Shown: positions 28,275 through 41,246, numbered from the stretch's first letter. The stretch: DNA of 53,891 nt from Stutzerimonas xanthomarina DSM 18231 (GCF_900129835.1 NZ_FQXA01000011.1:1-53891); one strand, 5' to 3'. Numbers and translations are program-made. The notes: a model not told the origin generated them from the sequence alone.

Positions 28275-28529
28275 AACGACCTTCGATTCCCGTTGCGCTG
28301 AGGGCGAATGTAGTCGTTTGAGTCGACTGCCCCGGCATCGTTGCATCGAAAAGTCGCGCTGATGCCGGTTGCTCTACGCGGCGCCGAAGACGGGTAGCTC
28401 ATGAGGCACCCGAGCGGCGCGCTTCATGAGCCCGCTCAACGCAACGTCCGCTAACGCGTTGCAACCGGCGGCTTCACCTCAGCCGCCAAACCCGGCGCGC
28501 AGCGGCAAAGCGCTTGCGTACCGCCTCGG

Positions 28530-29480
28530 TCAGCGCGTGCCGATCACCGTCGCCGCATCGCCCGGTTGGCCAGCAAGCTGACGCTGCGCCATCTTCTGCT
28601 GCTTATAGGCCAGAGCAGCCGGCGCGACGGGCGTCACCTTGCCGGTTTCCATCCACTTCTTCAGGCGGTTGGCGTCAGCCATGTGGGTGTACTTGCCAAA
28701 GGCGTCGAGCACGACAAAGGCCACCGGGCGCTTGTCCATCACCGTGCGCATCACCAGGCAATGGCCGGCCGCATTGGTGAAACCGGTCTTGGTCAGCTGG
28801 ATGCTCCAGTCAGGCTTGCGCACCAGTGCGTTGGTATTGCGGAAACCCAGGGTGTAGTTGGGCTTGTGGAAGGCCACGGTCTTTTCGCTGGTGGTGCTGA
28901 ACTGCTCAATCAGCGGGTAGGCCTGACTGGCCTTGAGCAGCTTGACCAGGTCATTGGCGCTGGAGACATTCTGCTCGGACAGACCGGTCGGCTCGACATA
29001 GCGTGTGTGGGTCATCCCCAGCGCCTTGGCCTTGGCGTTCATCGCCTGGATGAAAGCGCTGTAACCGCCCGGGTAATGGTGCGCCAGACTCGCGGCGGCG
29101 CGGTTCTCGGACGACATCAGGGTCAGCAGCAGCATTTCCCTGCGGCTGATTTCGCTGCCGATGCGCACACGCGAGTAGACGCCCTGCATCTCACGCGCAT
29201 CGCGGATGGTGACCGACAGGCGCTGGTCGAGCGGCAGCTTGGCGTCCAGCGCCACCATTGCGGTCATCAGCTTGGTCACCGAGGCAATAGGCACGACCAC
29301 GTCTGGATTGCTGGAATAGAGGATTTCGTTGGTCTTCAGGTCAACCAGCAGCGCGCTGCCGGACGCCAGTACCTGCTGAGCAGGGGCCTTGGCTGCGGCG
29401 GTGGAAACGGGAGATGACATGACGCTGCTGCAGGCGAGCAGCAATCCGAGAATGGAATGACGAAGCTTCAAGATGGACAC
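28530..29480 (-). CDS. pbpG: D-alanyl-D-alanine endopeptidase (PBP7)
   Basis: A periplasmic low-molecular-mass penicillin-binding protein of about 316 residues with signal peptide ([20 protein letters not shown]), catalytic SVTK in [15 protein letters not shown] in [10 protein letters not shown], and KTG in [11 protein letters not shown]7 cleaves DD-crosslinks of peptidoglycan. The longest frame starts at 29534, but that ATG overlaps a TATAAT box, so translation must begin downstream. GTG at 29480 or TTG at 29471 are the candidates, neither with a strong ribosome site. The GTG is given here. Confidence 0.88.
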   Translation of the reverse strand: MSILKLRHSILGLLLACSSVMSSPVSTAAAKAPAQQVLASGSALLVDLKTNEILYSSNPDVVVPIASVTKLMTAMVALDAKLPLDQRLSVTIRDAREMQGVYSRVRIGSEISRREMLLLTLMSSENRAAASLAHHYPGGYSAFIQAMNAKAKALGMTHTRYVEPTGLSEQNVSSANDLVKLLKASQAYPLIEQFSTTSEKTVAFHKPNYTLGFRNTNALVRKPDWSIQLTKTGFTNAAGHCLVMRTVMDKRPVAFVVLDAFGKYTHMADANRLKKWMETGKVTPVAPAALAYKQQKMAQRQLAGQPGDAATVIGTR

Positions 29481-29532
29481 CGATGAATTGGCAGTGAAAA
29501 AAGGCGCGCCGAAGCAGACGGACGCGGCGCGC

Positions 29533-29538
29533 ATTATA
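29533..29538 (-). promoter_or_regulatory. Likely -10 box of pbpG
   Basis: TATAAT on the minus strand, about 55 bp before the chosen pbpG start. The -35 region (near ATGTTT, 16 bp upstream) is weak. The remainder of the gap 29481-29889 shows no gene; the frames there are not protein-like. Confidence 0.45.
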
Positions 29539-29889
29539 CGGAAAAGGCGAGCATAAACATGGCCGCGAGCCCTTATATTTCGGCGCTTCCAGCGGATCAG
29601 CCAGGCGCAGGGCCCCGACCGTTTCGCTCGTTTTGCTACCCGGACCGTTCAACGCAACGGACCCCGCTCAAAGCGTAGAACAAGATGCGCTGCGCTGCTG
29701 TCGAGTGTCGGGCTCGCCGCCCAAACCGTTATCGGCCGCGCGGCTTTTCGCCACAGCCGAGCCGACCAGCGGAACCCGGCTGCCTTCGGCAGGTCCCCTC
29801 ATAGCAGTCTGGTGTTTTGATTGGGCACGGCCGAGCGCACCTTCACCGCTTCGCAGAGTCCAAACCGTACATTTCAAGGGAGAACACAT

Positions 29890-30201
29890 ATGTCCCGCTT
29901 TAGCCGCACGCCTACCACCCGCGACGAAATCGAGCGCGAAATCCACAACCTCATGGCTGCGCTCGATGACCTCAAGGACGACGCGTCGCGCGGGTCGCGT
30001 AGTCGTTTCAATGCGCTGCGCTCGCGCGCCGAGACGTTGTGGAACGACAACCGTTGGGACGAGCACTGCCACGACCTGTCCCGCCGCGGGCGCGATGCCG
30101 GGCGCATGGCCAAGGACTGCGCACGCGAGCATCCGCTGAGCACGGTTGCGTTGGCGGCTGGCGCGGTCGCGCTGATTGGCTATCTCGTCACCCGACGCTG
30201 A
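29890..30201 (+). CDS. DUF883 / ElaB-YqjD-like membrane-anchored protein
   Basis: A 103-residue protein with a long amphipathic, charged helical N-terminus (EIEREIHNLMAALDDLKDDA), a DCAREHPLSTVALAAGAVAL transition and a single C-terminal membrane helix ending in LVTRR. This is the layout of the ElaB/YqjD family, tail-anchored inner-membrane proteins that can bind ribosomes and respond to stationary phase or stress. AAGGGAG precedes the ATG. Confidence 0.75.
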   Translation: MSRFSRTPTTRDEIEREIHNLMAALDDLKDDASRGSRSRFNALRSRAETLWNDNRWDEHCHDLSRRGRDAGRMAKDCAREHPLSTVALAAGAVALIGYLVTRR

Positions 30202-30216
30202 TCCGGCTACACCGTC

Positions 30217-30828
30217 ATGCTCAATGCTGAAACGCCCCGGCTCAAATTCGCTCTGTATGGGGCGCATTCGAGCCTCGGCAACGCGCTGCTCTGCGAGCTG
30301 CTGAGCCGACAGCACGAAGCTGTGACCCTGGTCAACGATCTCAACTCGATGACCGTTCGGCCCGGATTGCGCGCCAAGACCGGCGATCTGTTCGATGCGA
30401 TCAGCGTCTCGCAGAGTGTGGCCGGGATGGATGCGGTGATCTGTCTGTATGACAGCCCCTCGCTGGCGACCGCTTCGGGCGGGGCCGCTGCAGGGCAACC
30501 ACATGAGCTTTATCAGGCTGTAGATGCGCTGCTGTCCGGTTTGCCAAAGGTCGGCGTCGAGCGCCTGGTGCTGGTCGCAGACCTGTCCGCCAAGCGCGAC
30601 GACCCGGGCGTCGCCGCCGCGCTGCAACGCGTTGCAGTGAATTCGTTGAAGTGGACCGTGGTGGATGCCGAAGCCGATGGCGATGATCTGTCGATCGAGG
30701 ATTTCAGCGTGATCGACGATCTGGACCCCAGCGATCGACGTGTGCAGCTACGGCGTATCGCGGCGGGAATCGTCGATGAGCTGGAAACACCGCAGCACCT
30801 GCACGAGCAAATTCACTTCCGTATCTGA
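30217..30828 (+). CDS. Rossmann-fold NAD(P)-binding protein
   Basis: This 203-residue protein opens with FALYGAHSSLGNALLCELLS, a variant GxxxxxG dinucleotide loop, and has GMDAVICLYD and VERLVLVADLS strands as in the YwnB/SDR-atypical NAD(P)H-binding group. No catalytic YxxxK is visible, so it may be a non-catalytic binder. It begins 15 bp after the DUF883-like gene and could be co-transcribed. No clear ribosome site. Confidence 0.65.
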   Translation: MLNAETPRLKFALYGAHSSLGNALLCELLSRQHEAVTLVNDLNSMTVRPGLRAKTGDLFDAISVSQSVAGMDAVICLYDSPSLATASGGAAAGQPHELYQAVDALLSGLPKVGVERLVLVADLSAKRDDPGVAAALQRVAVNSLKWTVVDAEADGDDLSIEDFSVIDDLDPSDRRVQLRRIAAGIVDELETPQHLHEQIHFRI

Positions 30829-30835
30829 GCGGCCC

Positions 30836-31654
30836 TCAAGCGCCGAGCTGGCTGCGCAGCTGCGTCAGCATCGGGCCGGATTCCGGTCGTACCCCGCGCC
30901 ACAACTCGAACGCCGCCGCTGCCTGTTCGACCAGCATGCCGAGCCCATCGCGAGACGTTGCGCCACGTTCAGCCGCCCATTGGCAGAAAGGCGTCGGCTT
31001 CGCGCCGTACATCATGTCGTAGCAGAAAGTGACGCCCGGCTCGATCAGGCCATCGGCCAACGGCGGCAGCTCGCCGCCGAGGCTGGCCGATGTGCCATTG
31101 ATGATCACATCGAACGGGCCATGCAGCTGCTCGAAAGCGCTGGCACTCACAGCCCCCAGTTCGGCAAATTCGCCGGCCAGCTGTTCGGCCTTGGCCAGGG
31201 TGCGGTTGGCGATGACCAGCGCGGCAGGGCGCTGCGCCAGCAGGGGCTCGAGCACGCCGCGCACCGCCCCCCCAGCACCCAACAGCAGAATCCGCTTGCC
31301 TTGCAGGCTGGCGCCGGCGTTATCCAGCAGATCGCGGACCAGACCGATGCCGTCGGTGTTGTCGCCGAGCAGGCGACCGTCTTCGAGCTTCGTCAAGGTG
31401 TTCACCGCCCCGGCACGTTGGGCGCGCTCGCTCAGCTGGTCGGCAAGGCGAAACGCCTGTTCCTTGAACGGCACGGTGACATTGGCGCCCAGACCCGTCT
31501 CGAAAAAGCCTTTGGCAAAGCCAGGAAAGTCTTCCAGCGGCGCCAGCAAGGGCTCGTAACTGAGCACCTGCCCGGTCTGTTCGGCAAACAGACGGTGGAT
31601 CTGGGGCGACTTGCTGTGCCCGATGGGGTTACCAAAGACGCCGTAGCGGTCCAT
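30836..31654 (-). CDS. aroE: Shikimate dehydrogenase
   Basis: A 272-residue NADP enzyme that reduces 3-dehydroshikimate to shikimate in aromatic amino acid synthesis. The N-terminal substrate domain contains [16 protein letters not shown] and GAVNTL; NTDGIG and LGAGGAVRG belong to the cofactor domain, and the C-terminus has [11 protein letters not shown]. The ATG at 31654 is preceded by GGAG; a TTG one codon upstream is ignored. Follows hemF on the same strand by 77 bp. Confidence 0.96.
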   Translation of the reverse strand: MDRYGVFGNPIGHSKSPQIHRLFAEQTGQVLSYEPLLAPLEDFPGFAKGFFETGLGANVTVPFKEQAFRLADQLSERAQRAGAVNTLTKLEDGRLLGDNTDGIGLVRDLLDNAGASLQGKRILLLGAGGAVRGVLEPLLAQRPAALVIANRTLAKAEQLAGEFAELGAVSASAFEQLHGPFDVIINGTSASLGGELPPLADGLIEPGVTFCYDMMYGAKPTPFCQWAAERGATSRDGLGMLVEQAAAAFELWRGVRPESGPMLTQLRSQLGA

Positions 31655-31731
31655 CAACAGTTACTCCGCTTCCAATATGTTTTTAACCCGTCACGCGTGG
31701 CCTGACCGACGCAACGCCTGAGTAAGTCGTG

Positions 31732-33779
<2,048 letters not shown>

Positions 33780-33797
33780 GCCAGCAGACGTATATGC

Positions 33798-33819
33798 CCT
33801 GACGCCCAGCGGCGTCAGG
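33798..33819. terminator. Bidirectional hairpin between qor and tsaC
   Basis: CCTGACGCC and GGCGTCAGG form a perfect 9-bp stem with a 4-nt loop; the right arm includes the tsaC stop codon. Without T-tracts its strength is uncertain. Confidence 0.4.
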
Positions 33820-34372
33820 AGGCGCGAATGACCTCGCCGTTGCGTATGTCGCGAATGGTGGAGGGGTGTTTACGTCCGCCGAGGCTGCCGCCAAGCACGC
33901 CGTCAAGCTCACCTGGGAAGTACTGCTCGACGCGCAGACGCGAGCGCGCAGATGGTCGGCCGGCAGGGTTGGCTGAGGTGGACACCAATGGGCCGGTCAA
34001 GGCGCAAAGCCTGGCCATCAGCGGGTGATCGGTCACACGCAGCGCCACGCTGTCGTGTTCGCCGGTGATCCAGTCAGGCAGACGGTCGCGGTGCGGGACC
34101 AGCCAGGTATTCGGCCCCGGCCAGCTGCCAACCAAGCGGTCCAGCCAGCGCTCAGGCAGATCATCCAGCAGAAATTCGAACTGCTCGATGCAATCGGCGA
34201 CGAGGATCAGGCCTTTCTCAACCGGCCGTTCCTTGAGGGCGAGCAACCGATGCACCGCATCGCTGTCCCAGGGATCGCAGCCCAGCCCCCACACCGCCTC
34301 GGTCGGATAAGCGATCACTCCGCCACGTCTGACGACCCACGCCGCCTGTTGCACTCGCCAATTGCCAACCAT
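33815..34372 (-). CDS. tsaC: Threonylcarbamoyl-AMP synthase
   Basis: A 185-residue YrdC/Sua5 protein that makes threonylcarbamoyl-adenylate for the t6A37 modification of ANN-decoding tRNAs. [31 protein letters not shown] and the basic [11 protein letters not shown] segment mark the active site. AGGTGGCA before the ATG at 34372 supports that start over the longer frame. Downstream of dprA on the same strand. Confidence 0.93.
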   Translation of the reverse strand: MVGNWRVQQAAWVVRRGGVIAYPTEAVWGLGCDPWDSDAVHRLLALKERPVEKGLILVADCIEQFEFLLDDLPERWLDRLVGSWPGPNTWLVPHRDRLPDWITGEHDSVALRVTDHPLMARLCALTGPLVSTSANPAGRPSARSRLRVEQYFPGELDGVLGGSLGGRKHPSTIRDIRNGEVIRAS

Positions 34373-34435
34373 TGCCACCTCCGCTGAGACTGATCGGCGA
34401 AGTGTACCCAAGCGCTTATAGCAGCACAGCAGCCC

Positions 34436-35527
34436 TCAACCCGCGCAGGCGGACCAGCGGCCGTTCTCGCAAGCGACCAGTCCTTCGATTTCCAGCTCGG
34501 TGAGTTCGGCGAGGATGTGTGACAAAGGCTGATTGACGGCGCCGGCCAGCGCCTCGCTGCTCATAGGCGCGGCATGTAGCTGGGCGATCAGTGGGTGGGG
34601 TGGCTCGGATCGTTGCGCTTCAGCTGTGACCGGCGTTAGCTGCCAGCCGCGCAAGGCTTGCAATACGTCCTCGACACTTTCCACCAGCGCCGCGCCCTGG
34701 CGGATCAGTTGATGGCAGCCGCGGGCGCCTGGATGGTGGATCGATCCAGGAATCGCATAGACCTCACGGCCCTGCTCGGCAGCCAGGCGGGCGGTGATCA
34801 GCGAGCCGCTCGAAGGGCTCGCCTCAACCACCAGCACACCCAATGACAAGCCACTGATAATTCGATTGCGGCGAGGGAAGTTGGCGGCCTGCGGCGGGCA
34901 ATCGAGCGGTAACTCGGATACCAGCGCACCACCACCCTCAACGATGCGCGCAGCCAGTCCCAGATGGCGACGTGGATAGAGGCACTGCAGCCCTGTACCC
35001 AGCACGGCGATCGTCTTGCCGCTTACATCCAGCGCGCCCTGATGAGCTGCACCATCAATACCCAGCGCAAGCCCGCTGGTAATCACGAAACCGCCGCGAG
35101 CCAGGCTGCGAGCAAAAGCAGTGGCGTTATCCAGCCCCGGCCGAGAGGCACGCCGGCTGCCGACCATGGCCAGCTGCGGTCGCTCCAGCAGGCCTGAGTC
35201 ACCTTCAATGAACAGCAGCGGCGGGGCGTCTGGCAGTTCTTCCAGCAACCCGGGGTACGCCGGGTCATCCCACATCAACGCATGGTGCCCCGGCTCCTCC
35301 AGCCAGGCCAGGCTAGCCGCAGCTCGCTCACGTATGGCCGGGCTGCGCCGGGCTTCGGCGCAACTGGCCGGCAAGCCCAGCGAGCGCCACGCGGAGGCTG
35401 GCGCACTGAGTGCTGAGGACGCATCGGGAAAGGCACTGAGTAGTTTATGCAGGCGACGCGGGCCTAGCTCCGGCAATACATGCAGGCGCAGGCGTGCTTC
35501 CAGTTCGGCAGGGGAAATCGAGGGCAT
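34436..35527 (-). CDS. dprA: DNA processing protein DprA
   Basis: A 363-residue protein with an N-terminal SAM-like helical domain, a Rossmann core (MVGSRRASRPGLDNATAFAR, GLALGIDGAAHQGAL, PRRNRIISGLS), and a C-terminal winged helix (HAAPMSSEALAGAVNQPLSH). DprA loads RecA onto incoming single-stranded DNA in natural transformation, relevant because P. stutzeri-group strains are naturally competent. AAGGA lies upstream of the ATG at 35527. Confidence 0.94.
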   Translation of the reverse strand: MPSISPAELEARLRLHVLPELGPRRLHKLLSAFPDASSALSAPASAWRSLGLPASCAEARRSPAIRERAAASLAWLEEPGHHALMWDDPAYPGLLEELPDAPPLLFIEGDSGLLERPQLAMVGSRRASRPGLDNATAFARSLARGGFVITSGLALGIDGAAHQGALDVSGKTIAVLGTGLQCLYPRRHLGLAARIVEGGGALVSELPLDCPPQAANFPRRNRIISGLSLGVLVVEASPSSGSLITARLAAEQGREVYAIPGSIHHPGARGCHQLIRQGAALVESVEDVLQALRGWQLTPVTAEAQRSEPPHPLIAQLHAAPMSSEALAGAVNQPLSHILAELTELEIEGLVACENGRWSACAG

Positions 35528-35586
35528 ACGAACAGTCCTTGTCTCGTCGCAGCGCATCCATGCGGTGCTGTTCAGCTAGAAATGAC

Positions 35587-35607
35587 AAGCCCCGCGATGC
35601 GGGGCTT
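35587..35607 (-). terminator. Hairpin after the lysM gene
   Basis: AAGCCCCGC and GCGGGGCTT pair perfectly around a 3-nt loop, between the LysM gene and dprA. Read on the minus strand it is followed by GTCATTTC, a poor T-tract, so it may attenuate rather than end transcription. Confidence 0.55.
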
Positions 35608-35613
35608 GGAGTA

Positions 35614-36639
35614 TCAAGGGTTGCGGATCTTATCCATCACCGACAGCGAGCGAGTCGCCTGCAGGACCAGACCATAGCTGAGCTTGTCATAGGTGCGGAA
35701 CACCATCAGCAGGCCCGAACGCTCGTCCGGGATCTTGACGTTTTCACCGGTAACCCGGTCGCGCACGGTTTCGCCGGTCTTGTACACGGCCAGCACATTG
35801 CCCACTTTAAGCCCGTCACGCGCGCCCCGGTTCAGGGTCACCACATCGAACTGGCCGATCTGGGTCACGCCACGCGGCACGTCGAGGATCACGCCGTTGA
35901 CTTCACCTTCCGGCTCGCTCGGCATGAAGGTCGAATTCACTGCACGCTCTTCGCTGGGGAACAGGCGGTCGCCGATGCGCGCTTCCTGGGTGACGCGCGT
36001 GAGCATCATGGTGGCGATGTCGCCCTCCATGTCGAGAAGCTCGGCGGTGCCTACGTCATCGGCATTGATGCCAAGAAACTCCTCGCTCTCAGGGTCAACA
36101 TAGGTCTTGCCCTGACGGAAGATGCCGTAGACTGCGATGTCGTCCTGGAACTCGCCGCGGCCGTAGACGCGGTCGCCAGAACCACTGATCACGCGCTCGG
36201 CGTTGCCGGCGACGATGTAGGGCGCGGCCTCGAATTCAGCAGCGCTGTCGACAATACGGTTGCTCAGCAGGAAGCTGTTGATGGCTCCCAGCGGGATGGT
36301 GCTGATCGCCTCGGCCATGGGCGTTGTACGGATGGTGGGGGAGAGCTTGATCGTGCCGCGCGAGGCGCCACGGTTGAGCATGAGTCGCGGCTGGCCGTCG
36401 ATGTAGACCAGGCTGAGGCTGTCGCCCGGATAGATCAGATGCGGGTTTTCCACCTGCGGGTTCGCATGCCAGAGCTCCGGCCATTTCCAGGGCTCGCTGA
36501 GGAAGCGACCGGAAATGTCCCAGAGTGTGTCGCCTTTCACTACGGTGTATTGCTCAGGATGGCCATCCTTCAGCTCCACAGCGGCCTGCGCCATGCCGCC
36601 AACCGCCACCAACAGCAGGGCGAGTAGTGATTTCCTCAT
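35614..36639 (-). CDS. LysM peptidoglycan-binding protein
   Basis: A 341-residue exported protein: signal peptide (RKSLLALLLVAVGGMAQA), then one LysM domain at about residues 30-80 (YTVVKGDTLWDISGRFL, NPHLIYPGDSLSLVY), then a beta-rich region without a recognised enzyme motif. Probably binds peptidoglycan in the periplasm. AAGGGA precedes the ATG at 36639. Divergent from def; the lysM-dprA-tsaC order is conserved in Pseudomonas. Confidence 0.9.
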   Translation of the reverse strand: MRKSLLALLLVAVGGMAQAAVELKDGHPEQYTVVKGDTLWDISGRFLSEPWKWPELWHANPQVENPHLIYPGDSLSLVYIDGQPRLMLNRGASRGTIKLSPTIRTTPMAEAISTIPLGAINSFLLSNRIVDSAAEFEAAPYIVAGNAERVISGSGDRVYGRGEFQDDIAVYGIFRQGKTYVDPESEEFLGINADDVGTAELLDMEGDIATMMLTRVTQEARIGDRLFPSEERAVNSTFMPSEPEGEVNGVILDVPRGVTQIGQFDVVTLNRGARDGLKVGNVLAVYKTGETVRDRVTGENVKIPDERSGLLMVFRTYDKLSYGLVLQATRSLSVMDKIRNP

Positions 36640-36787
36640 GTGGTGAATCCCTTTATGATGTGCCTTCACGTAAAGCGCCCTAGCGCCGCAGAAACCCTTG
36701 TGGAAAGCGGCGTTAAGCCGTTTACAAGCTGCTCGGCATCTTAGCAGCGGCTTTTGACTTTATTCCATAAGTGCATCACAAACGCAT

Positions 36788-37294
36788 ATGGCAATCCTGA
36801 ACATCCTAGAATTTCCCGATCCGCGCCTGCGCACCATTGCCAAACCGGTGGACGTGGTCGACGACGGCATTCGTCAGCTCATCGACGACATGTTCGAGAC
36901 CATGTACGACGCGCCCGGCATCGGCTTGGCCGCGACCCAGGTCAACGTGCACAAGCGGGTCGTGGTGATGGATCTGTCCGAGGACAAATCCGAGCCGCGG
37001 GTCTTCATCAATCCCGAGTTCGAGTTCCTCACCGACGAGATGGAGCAGTACCAGGAAGGTTGCCTGTCAGTCCCCGGCTTCTACGAAAACGTCGACCGCC
37101 CTCAGAAAGTGAAGATCAAGGCGCTGGACCGCGATGGCCAGCCTTACGAACTCATCGCTGAAGGCCTGCTTGCCGTGTGCATCCAGCACGAGTGCGATCA
37201 CCTCAACGGCAAGCTGTTCGTCGACTACCTGTCCAACCTCAAGCGCGACCGGATCAAGAAGAAGCTGGAAAAGCTTCACCGTCAGCAGGCTTGA
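36788..37294 (+). CDS. def: Peptide deformylase
   Basis: A 168-residue metalloprotease that removes the N-formyl group from nascent proteins. The three motifs are intact: [15 protein letters not shown] (metal Cys), and HECDHLNG (two metal His and catalytic Glu). First gene of def-fmt-rsmB-trkA. Confidence 0.97.
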   Translation: MAILNILEFPDPRLRTIAKPVDVVDDGIRQLIDDMFETMYDAPGIGLAATQVNVHKRVVVMDLSEDKSEPRVFINPEFEFLTDEMEQYQEGCLSVPGFYENVDRPQKVKIKALDRDGQPYELIAEGLLAVCIQHECDHLNGKLFVDYLSNLKRDRIKKKLEKLHRQQA

Positions 37295-37306
37295 TCTCCC
37301 ACTCCA

Positions 37307-37332
37307 AAGGCTTGCAGCAGCAAGCCTTTTTT
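37307..37332 (+). terminator. Intrinsic terminator between def and fmt
   Basis: AAGGCTTG and CAAGCCTT form an 8-bp stem with a 6-nt loop followed by a run of T. It stands 15 bp before the fmt start, so it may act as an attenuator, unless fmt has its own promoter. Confidence 0.75.
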
Positions 37333-37347
37333 ATTGATGAGTCTTCT

Positions 37348-38277
37348 ATGCGCATCGTTTTCGCCGGCACGCCGGAATTCGCCGCTCAGCATCTACAAGC
37401 CCTGCTCGACGCCAAGCGTCAGGTCGTGGCGGTGTATACGCAGCCGGATCGCCCGGCAGGTCGTGGTCAGAAACTGATGCCCAGCCCGGTCAAGCAGCTG
37501 GCGCTGCAGCATGAGATTCCTGTGTATCAGCCACAGTCGCTACGCGACCCGGCTGCCCAGGCAGAGCTGGCCGACTTGCAGGCAGACCTCATGGTCGTGG
37601 TCGCCTATGGCTTGATTCTGCCGCAGGCCGTGCTGGACATGCCGCGCCTGGGCTGCATCAACAGCCATGCCTCGTTGCTGCCACGTTGGCGTGGCGCAGC
37701 GCCGATTCAGCGGGCTATCGAAGCGGGTGATGCCGAGTCCGGTGTCACCGTCATGCAAATGGAAGCAGGGCTGGATACCGGGCCGATGCTGCTCAAGGTC
37801 AGCACGCCGATTACCCGTGAGGATACGGGCGGCACCCTGCATGATCGCTTGGCCGAGCTCGGCTCGCATGCAGTGGTCGAAGCAGTAGCGGCGCTGGAAG
37901 CAGGCACACTGAAGGGCGAGTTTCAGGACGACAATCTGGCCACCTATGCCCACAAGCTGAACAAGGACGAAGCACGGCTCGACTGGAAGCGACCGGCGGT
38001 TGAGCTTGAGCGGCTGGTGCGGGCATTCAACCCTTGGCCGACCTGCCACAGCAGCCTCGATGGCGCTGCGGTGAAGATTCACGCTGCGCGCGCATCCACA
38101 GGGCAGGGCGCGCCTGGGCAGATCATCGACGCAAGCAAGGACGGCCTGGAAGTCGCTTGTGGCGCGGGTTCGTTGGTGCTCATGCGCCTGCAACTCCCTG
38201 GCGGTAAGGCGCTGGCTGTCAGCGACCTGTTCAATAGTCGCCGTGAACAGTTCGCCGTCGGCAAGGTGTTCGAATAA
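37348..38277 (+). CDS. fmt: Methionyl-tRNA formyltransferase
   Basis: A 309-residue enzyme that formylates Met-tRNAi using 10-formyl-[12 protein letters not shown] opens the protein; [21 protein letters not shown] holds the catalytic Asn-His pair and the tRNA loop; the C-terminal OB-like domain follows residue about 205. The stop overlaps the rsmB start by one base (TAATG). Confidence 0.96.
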   Translation: MRIVFAGTPEFAAQHLQALLDAKRQVVAVYTQPDRPAGRGQKLMPSPVKQLALQHEIPVYQPQSLRDPAAQAELADLQADLMVVVAYGLILPQAVLDMPRLGCINSHASLLPRWRGAAPIQRAIEAGDAESGVTVMQMEAGLDTGPMLLKVSTPITREDTGGTLHDRLAELGSHAVVEAVAALEAGTLKGEFQDDNLATYAHKLNKDEARLDWKRPAVELERLVRAFNPWPTCHSSLDGAAVKIHAARASTGQGAPGQIIDASKDGLEVACGAGSLVLMRLQLPGGKALAVSDLFNSRREQFAVGKVFE

Positions 38278-39608
38278 TGTCGATGAATCCGCGCCTCGCC
38301 GCAGCACGCGCACTGGCCGTGGTGCTGTCCGGCAAGGCCTCGCTGAACAGCAGCCTGCCCGACGTACTGGCCAAGGTGGATGCGCGTGATCGAGGCCTGA
38401 CCCAGGAACTGGCGTTCGGCACTGCCCGTTGGCAGCCGCGTCTGTCAGGCCTTGCTGAGCGCCTGTTGCAGAAGCCGTTCAAGGCAGCGGACCGCGATGT
38501 CGAAGCCTTGCTGCTGGTCGGCCTGTACCAGCTGTTCTACACCCGGATTCCGCCGCATGCCGCCATTGGCGAAACCGTAGGCTGCGCAGAGAAGCTGAAG
38601 AAGCCCTGGGCGAAAGGCCTGCTCAACGCGGTGCTGCGCAATGCCCAGCGTGACGGCGAAGCGCTGTTCGCCGAGCTCGAACGCGATCCGGTGATTCGCT
38701 TCGCCCACCCGCGCTGGCTGCAGAAATCGCTCAAGGCGCATTGGCCGGAGCACTGGGAAGCAATCTGCACGGCGAACAACCTGCATCCCCCGATGATGCT
38801 GCGGGTTAACCATCGCCAGGTCGAGCGCGATGCCTACCTCGCAGAGCTGCAGGACGCAGGCATCGAAGCCTTTGCGTGCAGCCACAGCAGAGACGGCATC
38901 CGACTCGCTGCGGCTTGCGACGTCACTCAGCTGCCGGGTTTTGCCGAGGGGCGCATCAGCGTCCAGGACGAAGCGGCACAACTCGCTGCGGGACTGCTCG
39001 ACCTCGCCCCCGGTCAACGGGTGCTGGATGCCTGCTGCGCGCCGGGCGGCAAGACCTGCCATATCCTGGAACGCGAGCCAGCGCTGGCTGAAGTCATCGC
39101 GCTGGATCTCGAGCCCAAGCGGCTGCAGCGGGTGCGGGAAAACCTCGACCGCCTGCAGCTGAACGCCACGCTGGTGGCCGCTGATGCCCGTGCCACGGAT
39201 CAGTGGTGGGACGGCCAACCGTTTCAGCGCATCCTGCTGGACGCCCCGTGTTCGGCGACCGGCGTGATCCGCCGCCACCCCGACATCAAACTGGCCCGCC
39301 AGGCTGACGACATCGCACCGCTGGCGACCTTGCAAGGCGAGATGCTCGACGCACTCTGGCCGACGCTGGCGGTTGGGGGCGTACTGCTGTATGCCACCTG
39401 TTCGGTGCTTCCAACGGAGAATCGCAACGTGATCGAGGCCTTCCTGGCGCGCATGCCAGGCGCCCGTGAGCTGGATCTGCCGAGCGGTTTTGGCATCGAA
39501 CAGTCTCATGGACGTCAGCTGTTTCCGCAGGAGAATGGCCACGACGGCTTCTACTACGCCAAACTGATAAAAATCGCCGCTCAATCGCCCACGAACATTT
39601 CGACATAG
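38277..39608 (+). CDS. rsmB: 16S rRNA (cytosine-967-C5)-methyltransferase
   Basis: A 443-residue RNA methyltransferase: N-terminal NusB-like helical RNA-binding domain (to about 150), then a SAM-dependent domain with [15 protein letters not shown], the [18 protein letters not shown] motif and [11 protein letters not shown], which supply the two catalytic cysteines. It modifies C967 of 16S rRNA. Coupled to fmt. Confidence 0.95.
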   Translation: MSMNPRLAAARALAVVLSGKASLNSSLPDVLAKVDARDRGLTQELAFGTARWQPRLSGLAERLLQKPFKAADRDVEALLLVGLYQLFYTRIPPHAAIGETVGCAEKLKKPWAKGLLNAVLRNAQRDGEALFAELERDPVIRFAHPRWLQKSLKAHWPEHWEAICTANNLHPPMMLRVNHRQVERDAYLAELQDAGIEAFACSHSRDGIRLAAACDVTQLPGFAEGRISVQDEAAQLAAGLLDLAPGQRVLDACCAPGGKTCHILEREPALAEVIALDLEPKRLQRVRENLDRLQLNATLVAADARATDQWWDGQPFQRILLDAPCSATGVIRRHPDIKLARQADDIAPLATLQGEMLDALWPTLAVGGVLLYATCSVLPTENRNVIEAFLARMPGARELDLPSGFGIEQSHGRQLFPQENGHDGFYYAKLIKIAAQSPTNIST

Positions 39609-39662
39609 GACCGCATCCATTTAGGTGAGATGGGTCCAGCGAGGCAGTGCGGACTGGGTTGC

Positions 39663-39743
39663 GGTGGGCTAAAGCCCACCCTACGGCTGACAAGCTCCAT
39701 TCGCAGCGCCGGTGCGTACGGAGAAAGAGGGGCTTCAGCCCAC
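39663..39743. repeat. Palindromic repeat, GTGGGCT family
   Basis: GGTGGGCTAAAGCCCACCCTAC (39663-39684) and GGGGCTTCAGCCCACC (39728-39743) resemble the arms of the 11508-11888 repeats, with a different spacer. It occupies the rsmB-trkA gap. Confidence 0.65.
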
Positions 39744-39852
39744 CGACAGACGCCGGCATCATCCCGTCACGGTGAGCTAATTCACTACGGATTTTGTGGA
39801 CGACAAGCTTGGCCAATCAAGGCGGCGAAAACCGTTTTTCAGGAGCAACTTC

Positions 39853-41226
39853 GTGAAGATCATCATTCTCGGTGCAGGGCAGGTAGGCGGAACGCTTGCC
39901 GAAAACCTCGCGAGTGAAGCGAACGACATCACCGTTGTGGACACCGACGCCGATCGCCTGCGTGATCTCGGCGATCGACTGGACATTCGCACCGTGGTCG
40001 GACGCGGCTCGTTTCCCACCGTGCTACGCCAGGCCGGCGCGGATGATGCCGACATGCTGGTCGCGGTGACCAACAGCGACGAAACCAACATGGTCGCCTG
40101 TCAGGTCGCCTACACCCTGTTTCATACGCCGACCAAAATCGCCCGGGTTCGCGAGTCGGTGTATCTCACCCGTTCCGGCCTGTTCAGCAACGAAGCGATT
40201 CCGGTCGACGTGTTGATCAGCCCCGAACAGGTGGTGACCAACTACATCAAGCGTCTGATCGAGCACCCTGGCTCGCTGCAGGTGATCGACTTCGCCGGCG
40301 GCAAGGCCCAGCTGGTCGCCGTTCGGGCCTACTATGGTGGACCGCTGGTGGGTCAGGAACTCCGCCAGATCCGCAAGCACATGCCCAACGTCGATACGCG
40401 CGTGGCGGCCATTTTCCGCCGCAACCAGGCGATCCTCCCTCAGGGCGACACCGTGATCGAGGCCGACGATGAGGTCTTCTTTATCGCGGCGCGTGGGCAT
40501 ATCCGCGCGGTCATGAGCGAGATGCGCCGGCTCGATGACAACTACAAGCGCATCGTCATCGCCGGTGGCGGGCACATCGGCGAGCGTCTGGCCGAAGCCA
40601 TCGAAAGCCGTTATCAGGTCAAGATCATCGAGATGAATCCGGCACGCTGCCGCTACCTCTCCGACACCCTCGACAGCACCATCATCCTGCAGGGCAGCGC
40701 CTCTGATCGCGACCTGCTGGTGGAGGAGAATATCAACGACGCCGACGTGTTTCTTGCGCTGACCAACGATGACGAGGCCAACATCATGTCCTCGCTGCTG
40801 GCCAAGCGCCTCGGTGCGCGCAAGGTGATGTGCATCATCAACAACCCGGCCTATGTCGACCTGGTCCAGGGTGGCGAGATCGACATTGCCATCAGCCCGC
40901 AGCTTGCCACGATCGGTACGCTGCTGACCCACGTGCGCCGCGGCGATATCGTCAGCGCTCACTCCTTGCGACGGGGTGCAGCCGAAGCCATCGAAGTGAT
41001 CGCCCACGGTGACTCGCGTTCGAGCAAGGTCGTTGGCCGGGCCATCGGCAAGATTGCATTGCCGCCCGGTACTAGCATCGGCGCAGTGATCCGTGACGAA
41101 GAGGTGTTGATTGCGCATGACAACACGGTGATCGAGTCAGGCGATCACGTGATTCTGTTTCTCGTCGACAAGAAGCATATCCGCGATGTGGAGCGGCTGT
41201 TCCAGGCGGGGCTTACGTTCTTCTGA
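39853..41226 (+). CDS. trkA: Trk potassium uptake regulatory subunit
   Basis: A 457-residue peripheral membrane protein of two RCK units, each a Rossmann NAD-binding lobe ([18 protein letters not shown] and [17 protein letters not shown]) plus a TrkA-C lobe. It gates TrkH/TrkG potassium channels. Starts at a GTG (39853) with AGGAG 7 nt upstream; the longer ATG-started frame runs through non-coding sequence. Confidence 0.95.
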   Translation: MKIIILGAGQVGGTLAENLASEANDITVVDTDADRLRDLGDRLDIRTVVGRGSFPTVLRQAGADDADMLVAVTNSDETNMVACQVAYTLFHTPTKIARVRESVYLTRSGLFSNEAIPVDVLISPEQVVTNYIKRLIEHPGSLQVIDFAGGKAQLVAVRAYYGGPLVGQELRQIRKHMPNVDTRVAAIFRRNQAILPQGDTVIEADDEVFFIAARGHIRAVMSEMRRLDDNYKRIVIAGGGHIGERLAEAIESRYQVKIIEMNPARCRYLSDTLDSTIILQGSASDRDLLVEENINDADVFLALTNDDEANIMSSLLAKRLGARKVMCIINNPAYVDLVQGGEIDIAISPQLATIGTLLTHVRRGDIVSAHSLRRGAAEAIEVIAHGDSRSSKVVGRAIGKIALPPGTSIGAVIRDEEVLIAHDNTVIESGDHVILFLVDKKHIRDVERLFQAGLTFF

Positions 41227-41246
41227 CGGTCAGTTACTTTGCGCTG

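Noticed and set aside
26661..28301. A 546-codon plus-strand open frame
   Set aside because: Antisense shadow of trehalose synthase.
35494..36627. A 377-codon plus-strand open frame
   Set aside because: Antisense shadow of the LysM gene.
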